36,650 nt of DNA from Porphyromonadaceae bacterium UBA2751 (GCA_002353285.1 DEJJ01000016.1:1-36650), one strand, 5' to 3'; positions 7,205 through 17,049 are shown, counted from the stretch's first letter. Translations and numbers: made by a program. Notes: a model not told the origin generated them from the sequence alone.

Positions 7205-7247
7205 ATCGAGGGTGAGTCATAAATTTGCATTATGACTCACCCTCGAT
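7205..7247 (-). terminator. Perfect 17-bp hairpin downstream of the propeller-protein operon
   Basis: The arms at 7205-7221 and 7231-7247 are perfectly complementary with a 9-nt A/T-rich loop. It sits 21 nt past the stop of the leftward gene at 7268. The T-run after it is weak (TTAATTATT). Confidence 0.6.
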
Positions 7248-7267
7248 GTTATGATGATCCTGAGTTT

Positions 7268-9289
7268 TTATCTAATCATTTTCTCGGTAGTGCTTGAACC
7301 GTCGTTGTAGGTCTTGACTACGATGTTCATTCCATTGAAAGGAACATTGCTCTCCACGCCAGCCACGTTGTAGTAACGCACATTGCTTAATGTCTTTTCA
7401 CCGTCAATAGAGGTGATTGCTGTTACACTGGTGACATTTACTCTCACACTGGCCTTAACATTTGGGTTGCTTGTTGAGGTTGCAGTAACGATTGCTTGGC
7501 CTTCACTGGCTTTTGCGCCATTGACTGCTGTGATTTTACCATTCTCATCTACGGCAACCACACTTTCATCGCTCGATGACCATGTGATATTGGTGTTGAA
7601 GGCGTCTTCGGGAAGCATTGTGGCAACAAGTTCCATGCTCTTGCCTTTCTCGAGGTTGATTTCGCTGTTGCCCTCAATGCTGATGCTTTGCACGGCTCCA
7701 ACTGGAACTTCATAGGCACTCTGTCCCCAGGCAAAAGCTGCGCTTGTGAAAGTGGTCTCATAGTTATAGAACGAGATGGTTTCATTCTTGTTGGCAAAAC
7801 GATTCATTACATACACCTTAGTTCCATCGGTAACAAGCGATTGTCCATCGCATGAGCCAACTGCCAGCTGCACGTTGTCGTCGCTGGCGAGGGTCTCCTG
7901 GTTGAACTTGTAGAGAATCATCTCCGAGCCAAAGCTTGTGCTTGGCGTGAGTCCGCGCTCAATGGCGTAGAAGTTTCCATCGGTGCCCTCATAGCCGCCG
8001 AAGAAGCCATGCTGCATCTGCATCTTGCCAGTGGCAAGAACGGTTGCGGCTGTGGCGTTGCCGCTGGTGCGGTCAAACTGGATGAGCCACGACTGGCGAG
8101 CCTTGTTGGCGGGAGTGTTGGTATAGTTAGTGCCGTTGATGTCGATACCATATTTTGCAGTTCCCATCAGGTAGATGTGGTCGCCAGCAATGGTCATAGT
8201 AGGCATTTGCCATGCCGAACCACTGATGGTGGACTCGTAGAATTGCAACCAGTTAACGTTGAGGTCGGTGTCAAGTTCAGCCAGTGCCCAGCTGCTATTG
8301 ATGGTTGCAGGAGTCACTGCTTTGCCGCCAACCGAGAACTCGGTGCCAGCAAGACCAGTAACCCAAGTTGACATATAAATTTTGTTGCCCACAACCTTGA
8401 GAGCGCGCACGCTTTCTTGAGTTGCCTCACCCTCGCTCACGAGGTGCTTGATGTAATTGCCATCTTGGTCAAACTTGATAACAAACATGTTGCCAACGGT
8501 GTTTTGAGCGTTGCCGTTCCAAGAGCTTACATTGTGCACAGGAATAGTCACATCGCCCACGGTAAGATTGGCACACATGAGGCCTCCCACATAGATATTG
8601 CCCTCGTTATCAACATCGAGCGCATAGGTCTTGATGCCCTGACCTATGTTGCGACTGGTCTGACTCCAATTGGGATAGGTAGCTTCGTCGGCAGTGGCGT
8701 TGGCTTCAATTTCACGCATCCACTCGATGCCGCCTTGAGCGTTGATCATGATAAGGCCGCTACGGTAGCTGCGCTCGTCGACGGTCCAGTCAATAGCATG
8801 GCTCACTCCTTGTGCATCGACGATAGTGATGTTATCGCCAAGATATCCCTCGCTGTGACGCAGGTTGACAAATGCAACTAAGCCTCCATCGGGCGTGGCA
8901 GCAACGCTGTTCTCGTTACTTCCTGCCTCACCGTTGGTCTGTGCCACAGTCCATTGAAGTTCGCCATCGGCACTAAGTTTCATGATTACGAGTCCCTGAT
9001 TGGCACTATTGCCGCTGTAGGCAATGCCTTGAGCTACATCAACGGAATTGGTACCATCGGTGAGCACAGTCATTTGCGCAGCGCTTGTTGACCCGATGTT
9101 GCCAATGGCATAGAGCCCGCCATCCTGTGCAAGTACCATTTGGTTACCCTGCGAGGTAAGAGACTGCTCGTTCTGAGTGTTTTTTACAAACTTTGCCCAC
9201 AGTGTCTGTGTGTCGGCAAGTGATTGTGCGCTTGCCAGCATCGATGTCGATGCCAGCACAGCAGCTGCTAAGAGTGTAATTTTTTTCAT
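7268..9289 (-). CDS. Secreted propeller-like surface protein with Ig-like domain and C-terminal sorting-type tail
   Basis: This 673-residue protein has a signal peptide (MKKITLLAAAVLAS..., cut near SAQ). About 500 residues of repeated blade-like units follow, with motifs such as G-E-L-Q-W, TPDGGL, IYVGGL and FDQDGNYI that are typical of bacterial beta-propellers. A BIG2-type Ig-like domain (about 531-622) with W-SSDESVVAV-D-NGKITAV comes next. The end is a tail of about 40 residues containing YYNVAGV, V-PFNGMNIVV and a basic terminus. That tail is nearly the same as the end of the 1,514-residue protein at 26269, so it is probably a sorting or anchoring signal of the type IX kind. The gene follows its paralogue by 33 nt, in one operon. 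The ligand is unknown. Confidence 0.7.
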   Translation of the reverse strand: MKKITLLAAAVLASTSMLASAQSLADTQTLWAKFVKNTQNEQSLTSQGNQMVLAQDGGLYAIGNIGSTSAAQMTVLTDGTNSVDVAQGIAYSGNSANQGLVIMKLSADGELQWTVAQTNGEAGSNENSVAATPDGGLVAFVNLRHSEGYLGDNITIVDAQGVSHAIDWTVDERSYRSGLIMINAQGGIEWMREIEANATADEATYPNWSQTSRNIGQGIKTYALDVDNEGNIYVGGLMCANLTVGDVTIPVHNVSSWNGNAQNTVGNMFVIKFDQDGNYIKHLVSEGEATQESVRALKVVGNKIYMSTWVTGLAGTEFSVGGKAVTPATINSSWALAELDTDLNVNWLQFYESTISGSAWQMPTMTIAGDHIYLMGTAKYGIDINGTNYTNTPANKARQSWLIQFDRTSGNATAATVLATGKMQMQHGFFGGYEGTDGNFYAIERGLTPSTSFGSEMILYKFNQETLASDDNVQLAVGSCDGQSLVTDGTKVYVMNRFANKNETISFYNYETTFTSAAFAWGQSAYEVPVGAVQSISIEGNSEINLEKGKSMELVATMLPEDAFNTNITWSSSDESVVAVDENGKITAVNGAKASEGQAIVTATSTSNPNVKASVRVNVTSVTAITSIDGEKTLSNVRYYNVAGVESNVPFNGMNIVVKTYNDGSSTTEKMIR

Positions 9290-9322
9290 AAAAAATGTTT
9301 TAATGAGTTTATAGTTAATCTT

Positions 9323-11215
9323 TTAATTTCCAAGCATGATGTTGTAAACCGCAGTGACATCGGCCGATGTGATGTGGCTGTCACCATCCTGGTCGCCATT
9401 GACGATGTTAGAAGTGTCGTTGTTGAGCAGGTAGTCATAGAGGATGGTCACGTCGGCACTGGTCACCGAGCCATCGCCGTTCACATCGCCTGCAACAATG
9501 CACTCTTCGGCTTTTGCCTCAAAGGGCAACTCAAAGGCGGCCAGCGGAACGCAGAACGATGAGAAGTAGCCTTGCTCGTTCTTTGGTAGGGGAGTGGTGA
9601 GGATGTCGCTGTTGATATATTCAAAATTTTGCAAGTAGCCACTCACCTCGCCATCATCGTTGTAGTCCTCATACACTCGTCCGCGGCTCATGGTGTAGAG
9701 CATGTTGCCCTGTGCGCGGCAAGTGATTGCTACTGGCATGCTGCCGCCCTTAATGAGGTGATACATGGTGCCTGGCTTGAGGTCGCTGCTGCTGAGTGAT
9801 GCCAGATAGATCGACTGCTGCGACATGTTGTAGCCGTAAACATACAGGCTGTCATTCTGCGCCTCGAAGCAGCCTGTCCAGCCGTTGATGGCGGTGTTAG
9901 GAGCCTGAGTGCCACGGGGATTGATGGTGGGGAACGCCGCCATGCTGGTGGTGCCTGCATGCCAGGAGCCATCGTTGGCGCTGAGTTTTATGATAAATCC
10001 CTCGCGCGCCGAGTTCTGGGTTGCCAATGTGCCACCGTTACCATCATCGAGGCTGAAGTTGCCCATGCCATTGATGATGATGCTGCCTCCCGACACTCGC
10101 AAGTCGTTGCCTTGCATCACGCTGTTCTTGTTAAGATTAGTCATGTTGCCCTTGTAGAAGACCGACCACTGTGGTTGCAACTGCTTGTTGAGTGATCCCA
10201 CCAGTAGACCCTGATTGGCATCGGGGGTGGAATAGGAATCGTTGCCCACAGTGATGTAATCGCTGCTTGAATGGCCCTTCACAAAGCTGCTGAACACTAT
10301 GTTCTCGCCATTCCAGGCAAGCTGGGTCATGCTTTCCGAACCGCTGCAGCCTCCCGTTGTGAAGGTGCTCATGACGTGGCCGTTGGCATCAAACTTTGCA
10401 ACAAAAAGGTCGCCACGCGAGGCTTGTGTGTCGCCATTCCAGCCTTGGGTGTTGTGGGGCGACAGGATGATGGCCTGCCCATCCTCGCCATAGAGGCTCA
10501 TGGGATTAGAGTAGCGGCCTGCCACATAAAAGTTGCCCTGAGCGTCGCTGGCAACATCTTCGATTGCGATGGCATCATGAGTGCCAGTGGTGTAGCTGCC
10601 AGTGGCACCAGGCTGTGGAGCTGTGCTCACGTCGATGGTTCTCATCCACATCAACTCACCTTGCTCGCTAATCTTCATGAGCAGTCCACGCTGGTAGCGG
10701 CTCGCTTCGTTGCTCGCCAGGCGCCAGTTCAATGTGGTCACACGTCCTGTGGCATCGGTGATAAGGATGTCGCTGGTGCGCATGTTGTCGGTGTGGCGCA
10801 CCTTCATTGCCACATAGATGCCGCCATCAGGGGCGCTTGCCACCTTGCCGTCGCTCATTTCGCCACTTGTGGAATACACCACCCACTGCAGCTGTCCCTG
10901 GCGATTTACCTTCACAATGTTGAGGTTGTTGTTGTAGCTTGCTCCTTGATAGGGCGCGCCCGTGCACATGAGCTCACCACCGTAATAAATCGACAATGTG
11001 GGGTCGTCGTATTCCTTGGGAAATCCACTATCGCCTGAGCTTGCGGTGGTGCCGCCCTCGAGCACATAGTAAATAGCGTCGCCAGTGAGCATCATGTCGC
11101 AGCCCATTGTGGGAGGGGCCGCCTCATAAAGGTTGGCCCAGCTGGTGTTAATGCCTTGAGCACCAGCATGAGTTGATGCCAGCGCAACGATTATCGGTAA
11201 TACAAATTTTTTCAT
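9323..11215 (-). CDS. Secreted propeller-like surface protein with C-terminal dockerin
   Basis: This 630-residue protein starts with a signal peptide (MKKFVLPIIVALAST..., cut near GAQ). Its propeller-like body is clearly related to the next gene's product: G-Q-L-Q-W, SAPDGGIYV, RGLLMKISEQGELMWMR and GDLFVAKFDANGHV match in order. The C-terminus differs. Residues about 573-630 form two dockerin-type calcium-binding repeats, DVNGDGSVTSADV and DQDGDSHITSADV. Dockerins bind cohesins, but no cohesin is visible in the window, so the domain may act as a calcium-stabilised cap or bind a partner encoded elsewhere. It is the first gene of the leftward operon, divergent from the TonB receptor. Confidence 0.7.
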   Translation of the reverse strand: MKKFVLPIIVALASTHAGAQGINTSWANLYEAAPPTMGCDMMLTGDAIYYVLEGGTTASSGDSGFPKEYDDPTLSIYYGGELMCTGAPYQGASYNNNLNIVKVNRQGQLQWVVYSTSGEMSDGKVASAPDGGIYVAMKVRHTDNMRTSDILITDATGRVTTLNWRLASNEASRYQRGLLMKISEQGELMWMRTIDVSTAPQPGATGSYTTGTHDAIAIEDVASDAQGNFYVAGRYSNPMSLYGEDGQAIILSPHNTQGWNGDTQASRGDLFVAKFDANGHVMSTFTTGGCSGSESMTQLAWNGENIVFSSFVKGHSSSDYITVGNDSYSTPDANQGLLVGSLNKQLQPQWSVFYKGNMTNLNKNSVMQGNDLRVSGGSIIINGMGNFSLDDGNGGTLATQNSAREGFIIKLSANDGSWHAGTTSMAAFPTINPRGTQAPNTAINGWTGCFEAQNDSLYVYGYNMSQQSIYLASLSSSDLKPGTMYHLIKGGSMPVAITCRAQGNMLYTMSRGRVYEDYNDDGEVSGYLQNFEYINSDILTTPLPKNEQGYFSSFCVPLAAFELPFEAKAEECIVAGDVNGDGSVTSADVTILYDYLLNNDTSNIVNGDQDGDSHITSADVTAVYNIMLGN

Positions 11216-11240
11216 ATTAGATGCATTTTTATTTCGATTG

Positions 11241-11272
11241 CAAAATTACAGCCTCCCGCTGCGTTGCACAAT
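11241..11272 (-). promoter_or_regulatory. Promoter of the propeller-protein operon
   Basis: On the minus strand ATTG (11272-11269), exactly 20 bp, then TAATTTTG (11248-11241). It is the mirror image in layout of the receptor promoter at 11319-11350. Confidence 0.65.
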
Positions 11273-11318
11273 CGCTACATTTTGTGTATTTAACCATTGA
11301 AAGTAGTGTTTTTTAGGT

Positions 11319-11350
11319 ATTGTGGGCTGCTTGCATTGTAAGTAATTTTG
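11319..11350 (+). promoter_or_regulatory. Promoter of the TonB receptor operon
   Basis: ATTG (11319-11322), exactly 20 bp, then TAATTTTG (11343-11350). The start site would be near 11357, which places the upstream in-frame ATG at 11320 outside the transcript and supports the receptor start at 11374. Confidence 0.65.
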
Positions 11351-11373
11351 CACCACCTTATTATAATATAAAG

Positions 11374-14154
11374 ATGCAAAGATTTTTTGTTACATGTTTA
11401 TTGGCACTTTGGGGCGTGCTGCAAGTGTGGAGTTACACACTTAGCGGTTCGGTGCGCGACAAGACCGTTGGCGAGGCAATTGGGTTTGCCACAGTGGAGC
11501 TCTTGCCAGGGCAGCGCACTGTGCTAACCGACAACAAGGGCGAGTACCGCATGAACGTGAGTGCTGGCACTTATAGTGTGAAGGTGTCGTTCATCGGTTA
11601 CAAGAGCGTTACTCAGCTGATTACTATAAATCACAATCTTTCCATTGATTTTGAGCTTGAGCAGGACTCACAGGTGCTCGATGAGGTGGTAGTAACTGCC
11701 AAGGAACAGACGGGCCTCACAAGCACTTCGCGCATCGACCGTGATGCCATGTCGCACCTGCAGCCCACCAGCTTCAGCGACTTGCTCGAGCTCTTGCCGG
11801 GCAACATATCTAACACACCCAACATGGGAAGCGTCAACAGCATTCAGCTGCGCGAAACGGGCAATCTCACTGCCACAGGCGCACAAAGCAATAGTGAGAA
11901 TTATGCCATTAGTTCGCTCGGAACCCTCTTTGTGGTTGACGGAGCTCCCATCAATGGCGATGCCAACATGCAGAATGTGCCAGGCTCTAGCGGCGACATG
12001 TCTACCCCCGAAGGCAAGCGCGACATGACCAACCGTGGTGTGGACATGCGCACCATCTCTACCGACAACATCGAGAGCGTGGAGATAGTGCGTGGCATCC
12101 CCAGCGTTGAGTATGGCAACCTCACAAGTGGCATGGTAAACATCAAGCGAGTGCGCCGAACCACACCTCTCACAGCGCGTTTTAAAGCCGATGAATACAG
12201 CAAACTCGTGAGCGTGGGCAAGGGATTTAATCTAGGTAATAGCGACCACATCATGAACGTGGATGGCAGCTACCTTGACTCGAAGGTTGACCCACGCAAC
12301 AACCTTGAGAACTACCGGCGCATAACCTTGTCGACACGACTTAACATGCGATTCAATCGCCCTAATCTTGAAACTTCATGGATTACTGGTGTGGACTACA
12401 CTGGCTCGTTCGATAATTCCAAGACCGATCCCGACCTGAGCGCATTGAAGATAAACGAGTACAAATCGAGCTATAATCGATTGAATTACACCAGCGATTT
12501 GACTTTTAACTTAACCAGACTATCATGGCTTAGGCGCATTAACCTCAATACCTCGGCAAGCTACCAAGCCGACAGGCTGGAGCGGCGCAAGCAGGTGGCT
12601 CCACAACGTGCCTCGGTGGCTCCAACTTCAATGGAAGAAGGGGTTCACGACGGCCAATATCTGCTCAATGACTACATTGCTCACTATGTGAGTGACGGCA
12701 AACCAGTGAACATCTTTATAAAGCTAAAAGCCGAAGGAAATCTCGATTACAAGTCGATGACCAATGCTTACAAGGTGGGAGGTGAATGGACTCTCTCAAA
12801 AAACTATGGCGACGGACAAATCTACGACCTCTCGCAGCCTCTCTCGGCTTCGTGGGTCACGCGTCCACGCGCCTACAAAGACATTCCAGCATTGAAGGTC
12901 CTCTCTTTCTACGCTGAGGACAACTTGCAAGTGCCCATTGGCAAGCATCGGGCCGAGCTTCAAGCGGGTGTTCGCACCATCCAACTGGTGGGACTCGACA
13001 AACGTTATCTCTTGAGCGGAAAGGTCTATTTCGACCCTCGCATTAATGCCAAGTGGGAGTTCCTGGCAATTAAGCTAGGCAATCGCAGCCTAAAGCTCTC
13101 GCTTGCTGGCGGCTATGGTATCACCACCAAGATGCCCACCGTGAGCCATCTGTTCCCTCAAGTGCATTACAACGACTTCATCCAGCTCAACTACTATGAT
13201 GTGCTTAATCCCACCGAGCATAGCCATGTGAGCCTGCGCACCTACATCGACGATGTTACCAACTACCACTTGCGGCCAGCCATTAACCACAAGTGGGAAG
13301 TCAGGCTTAGTGCCGAGATTGGCAAGAATCGCTTCTCTATCACCTATTTCAAAGAAAAGATGAACTCAGGATTCCGTAATATTAGCCATTATCAGCCTTA
13401 CGGCTATCGCAAGTATGATGCCAATGGTATTCAAGCAGAGTATGTTACTGGACCACCGTTGCTCGACACAATCCCCTTCACCGATGTGCAAGTGCTCGAC
13501 GGCTACTCGATGGTGAGCAACGGCAGTCGCCTCGACAAGGAAGGCATTGAGTTCACCATCAACACTGCCCGCTGGCGCAAGCTCGCCACGGCTCTCACCA
13601 TTACTGGCGCTTGGTTCCGTTCTACTTACACCAATTCAATGATGCTTTACGACCCTGTGAGCGATGTGGTTGACGGCGAGCCAGTTCACAACCGCTACAT
13701 TGGTTACTACAACTACAACGAGGGGCGTGTTAACAATCGCTTCAACACCAATTTCATGTTCGACACCCAAATCACACGGTGGGGACTAGTTTTCACAACC
13801 ACGGTGCAGTGCATGTGGTGGGTGAGCACGCGTAAGCTGTGGCAAAATGGCGTGCCCGAGAGTTATCTTGATGTGGCCGATGGCCAACTCCACCCCTACA
13901 CCGACGCCATGCTCAGCGACCCAGTGCTACAATTCCTAACTCGCACCTACAACGACAACCTCTACAACACCCTCACCACTCCCATTGCTCTCTATGTCAA
14001 CCTCAAGGCAACAAAGCAGGTGGGTAAGCACTTGAAAATAGCAGTATTTGCCAATAGGCTCATCGACTACCTTCCCGACTACAAGAGCAACGGACTGATG
14101 GTGCGTCGCACTAGCGACCCTTATTTTGGCATGGAGCTTAATTTCTCATTATAA
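11374..14154 (+). CDS. TonB-dependent outer-membrane receptor
   Basis: The start at 11374 gives a 926-residue protein with a proper signal peptide (MQRFFVTCLLALWGVLQV). An earlier ATG at 11320 lies inside the promoter. A carboxypeptidase-regulatory-like domain (about 21-98) is followed by a candidate TonB box DEVVVTA (about 103-109). The plug contains SDLLELLPG, LFVVDGAPI and IESVEIVRGIPSVEYGNLTSGMVNI, followed by a long beta-barrel ending in FGMELNFSL. It imports a substrate across the outer membrane using TonB energy. It heads a tight operon with a DUF4876 lipoprotein, a DUF6850 outer-membrane protein and an M16 protease. No SusD is present, so this is not a standard glycan system. A peptide, protein or metal-complex substrate is more likely, by inference. 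Confidence 0.9.
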   Translation: MQRFFVTCLLALWGVLQVWSYTLSGSVRDKTVGEAIGFATVELLPGQRTVLTDNKGEYRMNVSAGTYSVKVSFIGYKSVTQLITINHNLSIDFELEQDSQVLDEVVVTAKEQTGLTSTSRIDRDAMSHLQPTSFSDLLELLPGNISNTPNMGSVNSIQLRETGNLTATGAQSNSENYAISSLGTLFVVDGAPINGDANMQNVPGSSGDMSTPEGKRDMTNRGVDMRTISTDNIESVEIVRGIPSVEYGNLTSGMVNIKRVRRTTPLTARFKADEYSKLVSVGKGFNLGNSDHIMNVDGSYLDSKVDPRNNLENYRRITLSTRLNMRFNRPNLETSWITGVDYTGSFDNSKTDPDLSALKINEYKSSYNRLNYTSDLTFNLTRLSWLRRINLNTSASYQADRLERRKQVAPQRASVAPTSMEEGVHDGQYLLNDYIAHYVSDGKPVNIFIKLKAEGNLDYKSMTNAYKVGGEWTLSKNYGDGQIYDLSQPLSASWVTRPRAYKDIPALKVLSFYAEDNLQVPIGKHRAELQAGVRTIQLVGLDKRYLLSGKVYFDPRINAKWEFLAIKLGNRSLKLSLAGGYGITTKMPTVSHLFPQVHYNDFIQLNYYDVLNPTEHSHVSLRTYIDDVTNYHLRPAINHKWEVRLSAEIGKNRFSITYFKEKMNSGFRNISHYQPYGYRKYDANGIQAEYVTGPPLLDTIPFTDVQVLDGYSMVSNGSRLDKEGIEFTINTARWRKLATALTITGAWFRSTYTNSMMLYDPVSDVVDGEPVHNRYIGYYNYNEGRVNNRFNTNFMFDTQITRWGLVFTTTVQCMWWVSTRKLWQNGVPESYLDVADGQLHPYTDAMLSDPVLQFLTRTYNDNLYNTLTTPIALYVNLKATKQVGKHLKIAVFANRLIDYLPDYKSNGLMVRRTSDPYFGMELNFSL

Positions 14155-14189
14155 TGAGTAATATAATTGAAACACAGTAAATTAAAACG

Positions 14190-15494
14190 ATGATAAAGAA
14201 ATTCTACTTTTTAGCATTAATGGTCATGGCTATGATAATGTGCTCTTGCGATGATAAGTTGAGCGATGTCGCCTCGTCAGCATCGTTTCCTGTTCATCTC
14301 AACATTACTATGCCCACCGACCTTGATGGAGGACCCTCGGCAGCAATCACTAATGAGGTCTTTGAAGTTAAGAATGTGACTACAGGCCGCATAACGACTT
14401 ACACTTCGCGCAATGACATCAATCTCAAGCCTGGGCTCTATGATGTGTCTTATAGTGCCACAGTGAGCATGACCGATGATAATGGAAAGGTGACAACTAA
14501 GAACTTGCAAGGCTTCATACAAGGTGTGGAAATCAGTGCCGAGAACAGTACTGTCAACTTAGTTACCTACGTTTATGTGCCTACCGATGACTTCATCATC
14601 AGCGAGGTGTTCTTCACTGGTACGCTCCGTCCCACTGGCAACCAATACTATGGCGACGACTATGTGAAAATCTACAACAACACCGACCATGTGCTCTATG
14701 CCGATGGACTCTCGATGCTTGAGTCGAAGTTCACCACCACTCAAAAGTATAACTACCGTCCTAATGTGATGGCTACAGCTTTCACAGTGCAAGCCATCTA
14801 CACCATTCCAGGCACTGGACACGACTACCCCGTGCAGCCAGGCGAGGAATTGCTGTTATGCGACACTGGCATCGACCATCGTGTTGCAAACGAGAACTCT
14901 TTTGACTTGAGCAATGCCAACTTTGAGTGGTTCGACGTGTCGACTTCTCCCACCAATCTCGACATCGACAGCCCCACGGTGCCTAACCTCGACAAGTGGT
15001 ACTGCTACACGCTCTCATTCTTCCTGCTGCACAATCGCGGGTTCAAGGCATGGGCACTGGCGCGCATTCCCATCGACAAGGAGCAGTATCTCTCGCAATA
15101 TCTATATCGTTATAACTATGAGATAATAGTTGAGTCGGGCACCTATCCCATGAGTCAGCAGGCCTATAAAATGCCCAACGAGTGGATTGTAGATGCCGTG
15201 AACTGTAGCGTCGAGGCCGAGTATGCCTGGAATGTGACCCATTCTTCGCTCGACCGTGGCTATGCCTATTGTGGCACAATGGACCACGACAAGACGCGCT
15301 ATTTCCACAGCGTGCGTCGCAAGATGCTGTATCTCAAGGACGGACATCCAGTGCTCAAGGACACTAACAACTCAAGCGACGACTTCAACAGCCATGTCAT
15401 CGCCAGCGAGATTGAGCGGCAAGGCACTGCTATCGATTATTTAGGCAACAAGTGCACCCAGCGCACATGGGATGGTGCCACTCCAATTAACTAG
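14190..15494 (+). CDS. DUF4876 surface lipoprotein
   Basis: This 434-residue protein starts with a lipoprotein signal (MIKKFYFLALMVMAMIMCSC), with the probable lipidated Cys20 followed by DDK. Acidic residues straight after the cysteine are common in surface-exported Bacteroidota lipoproteins. An N-terminal Ig-like region of about 110 residues is followed by the DUF4876 core: FIISEVFFTGTLRPTG, YVKIYNN and VLYADGL, then a long C-terminal half with AWAL-RIP and EWI-DAVNC. DUF4876 proteins are found beside TonB receptors and have no established biochemical role. Lying 35 nt after the receptor, it probably acts as a substrate-binding or lid partner on the cell surface, which is inference. Confidence 0.85.
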   Translation: MIKKFYFLALMVMAMIMCSCDDKLSDVASSASFPVHLNITMPTDLDGGPSAAITNEVFEVKNVTTGRITTYTSRNDINLKPGLYDVSYSATVSMTDDNGKVTTKNLQGFIQGVEISAENSTVNLVTYVYVPTDDFIISEVFFTGTLRPTGNQYYGDDYVKIYNNTDHVLYADGLSMLESKFTTTQKYNYRPNVMATAFTVQAIYTIPGTGHDYPVQPGEELLLCDTGIDHRVANENSFDLSNANFEWFDVSTSPTNLDIDSPTVPNLDKWYCYTLSFFLLHNRGFKAWALARIPIDKEQYLSQYLYRYNYEIIVESGTYPMSQQAYKMPNEWIVDAVNCSVEAEYAWNVTHSSLDRGYAYCGTMDHDKTRYFHSVRRKMLYLKDGHPVLKDTNNSSDDFNSHVIASEIERQGTAIDYLGNKCTQRTWDGATPIN

Positions 15495-15504
15495 TTATTG
15501 CATA

Positions 15505-17049
15505 ATGCACAATTATTTTAAACATATAATCATTATAGTAGCGACAATAGCTGTGTGCCCAGCCATGGCGCAGGAAGTTGTCGACTCGGCAGGAGTGATG
15601 CAGCGCGTGTCACGCAGCAACCACGGCACCGAGCAGTTGCTGCAACTGCCATGGAACAACCCCGCCGTGATGCAGTTCAAGCGCGATTACTCGCTAAGCG
15701 AGGTAAAAGTTGGTTACAACAGCCGCAGCGAGAATCATGCTGTCGACGTGCAGCAGGGCGACAAGGAGCACACATTAGCATTTGATGCCAGCACCTACAT
15801 GAAGCACCGCAACAGCACCCTGTGGGGTGAGGCCTACTATAACAATGGCCGAATAAAAGGTATCAACTGGAATGAGACTAGCGAGCCACAAGTGGTGCAC
15901 CCCTATGTGCTGGCCGACAGTGTTGGCGGCAACATGAACCTTGAGCGTTACAGCTTCATGGGTGGATGGGCAAACTACAACGGGCGGCTGGCGCTAGGTG
16001 CCTCGATTGGCTACACAGCAGGACTCTACTACCGCAATGTCGATCCACGTCCGCGCAATGTCACTGCCTGCCTCGACGCTCAAGTGGGCATTGGCTACCG
16101 CTTGTGGCGCGACTACGTGATGGCGGCGAGTGTCAACTATCGCAAGTACAAGCAGACCAACAATGTGGCATTCTACAGCGAACTTGGCAGCGACAAGATT
16201 TTTCACTTGGTGGGATTCGCTTACGATTATAGCCGATTTGCAGGCACTGGCATCCTCACCTATTACAATGGCAACAGGCTGGGGGCTACGCTCAATTTTC
16301 ATCCCGCCCATGGCAGAGGATTCAGTGCCAGTGTCAATGCTTCACGATTCTCATTCAATAACATCATAACTCAGCTCAACAAGTTGCCCATGGCGCATGT
16401 CACTCACAACGTGCTACAAGCCGAGGCAGGATGGATCGACACCAACTGGGGAGTGATGGCGAGCATTGGGGCTTCGCGCCGAGTGGGCACCGAGAACATC
16501 TTTGGCGACCCGGCAGCAGGTGTCTACACACTGATTGGTGCCCTCGACATGTATCACGAGAACCGTTTCACTGCAAGCTTGGGTGGTGTGTGGCAACGCA
16601 ACTGGTGGGCATGTTCATCGCGATATTTAGGTGTGTCGCTCCATCCCACAATATCCTATTCTCATCTCAATGAGATTTACTCCGAGCCTGCCACTCTTAA
16701 CCAAATCAACGAGATGCACTATAGCATGAGGCTCAGGCTTGATGCATTGCTCTCGTGGCGCACACTCGTGGCACTCTCGCTTGGGGTTAGCCATGTTGCA
16801 CCCACTTCAAGCACCTTCAAGCTCAATAGCGATGATGTTAAGACCGAGCTGGCTGGGTTGGAACGAGCCTTGCGCGCCACATTTGGCTACCTCTCGGGCA
16901 ATCGCACGTCGCTTCTTGCTGGAGTGGACGTTACAGTGGCGATTAACGCAAAATATGCTCTTCGTGCTAAAGCCGCTTGGCAACGCACTTCCTTCATCAT
17001 GAGCACTCACCGCAACGAGCTAAACTTCTCGTTAGGATTCTTATTCTGA
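15505..17049 (+). CDS. DUF6850 outer-membrane beta-barrel protein
   Basis: The start at 15505 gives 514 residues with a signal peptide (MHNYFKHIIIIVATIAVCPA, cut at AMA-QE). A longer frame from 15472 would overlap the previous gene and lacks a signal peptide at its start. The mature part is rich in alternating aromatic and polar strands and ends in a C-terminal strand with LNFSLGFLF, as expected for an outer-membrane barrel. I assign it to DUF6850 by content and by its standard place after DUF4876. It lies 10 nt after the DUF4876 stop. The bases around its start (GCATAATGCACAATTAT) resemble the A/T-rich repeat family at 31195-31265. Its role in the operon is unknown. Confidence 0.75.
   Translation: MHNYFKHIIIIVATIAVCPAMAQEVVDSAGVMQRVSRSNHGTEQLLQLPWNNPAVMQFKRDYSLSEVKVGYNSRSENHAVDVQQGDKEHTLAFDASTYMKHRNSTLWGEAYYNNGRIKGINWNETSEPQVVHPYVLADSVGGNMNLERYSFMGGWANYNGRLALGASIGYTAGLYYRNVDPRPRNVTACLDAQVGIGYRLWRDYVMAASVNYRKYKQTNNVAFYSELGSDKIFHLVGFAYDYSRFAGTGILTYYNGNRLGATLNFHPAHGRGFSASVNASRFSFNNIITQLNKLPMAHVTHNVLQAEAGWIDTNWGVMASIGASRRVGTENIFGDPAAGVYTLIGALDMYHENRFTASLGGVWQRNWWACSSRYLGVSLHPTISYSHLNEIYSEPATLNQINEMHYSMRLRLDALLSWRTLVALSLGVSHVAPTSSTFKLNSDDVKTELAGLERALRATFGYLSGNRTSLLAGVDVTVAINAKYALRAKAAWQRTSFIMSTHRNELNFSLGFLF

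Noticed and set aside
7027..7215. 62-codon rightward frame right of the integrase
   Set aside because: It reads straight through a strong intrinsic terminator stem and T-run (7072-7110).
9323..11215. Cellulosome component, from the dockerin
   Set aside because: No cohesin, scaffoldin or glycoside hydrolase domain is present, and dockerin-like repeats are common in secreted Bacteroidales proteins.
11320..11373. Upstream start for the TonB receptor (18 extra residues)
   Set aside because: The ATG at 11320 lies within the promoter between the -33 and -7 boxes, and the signal peptide begins properly at 11374.
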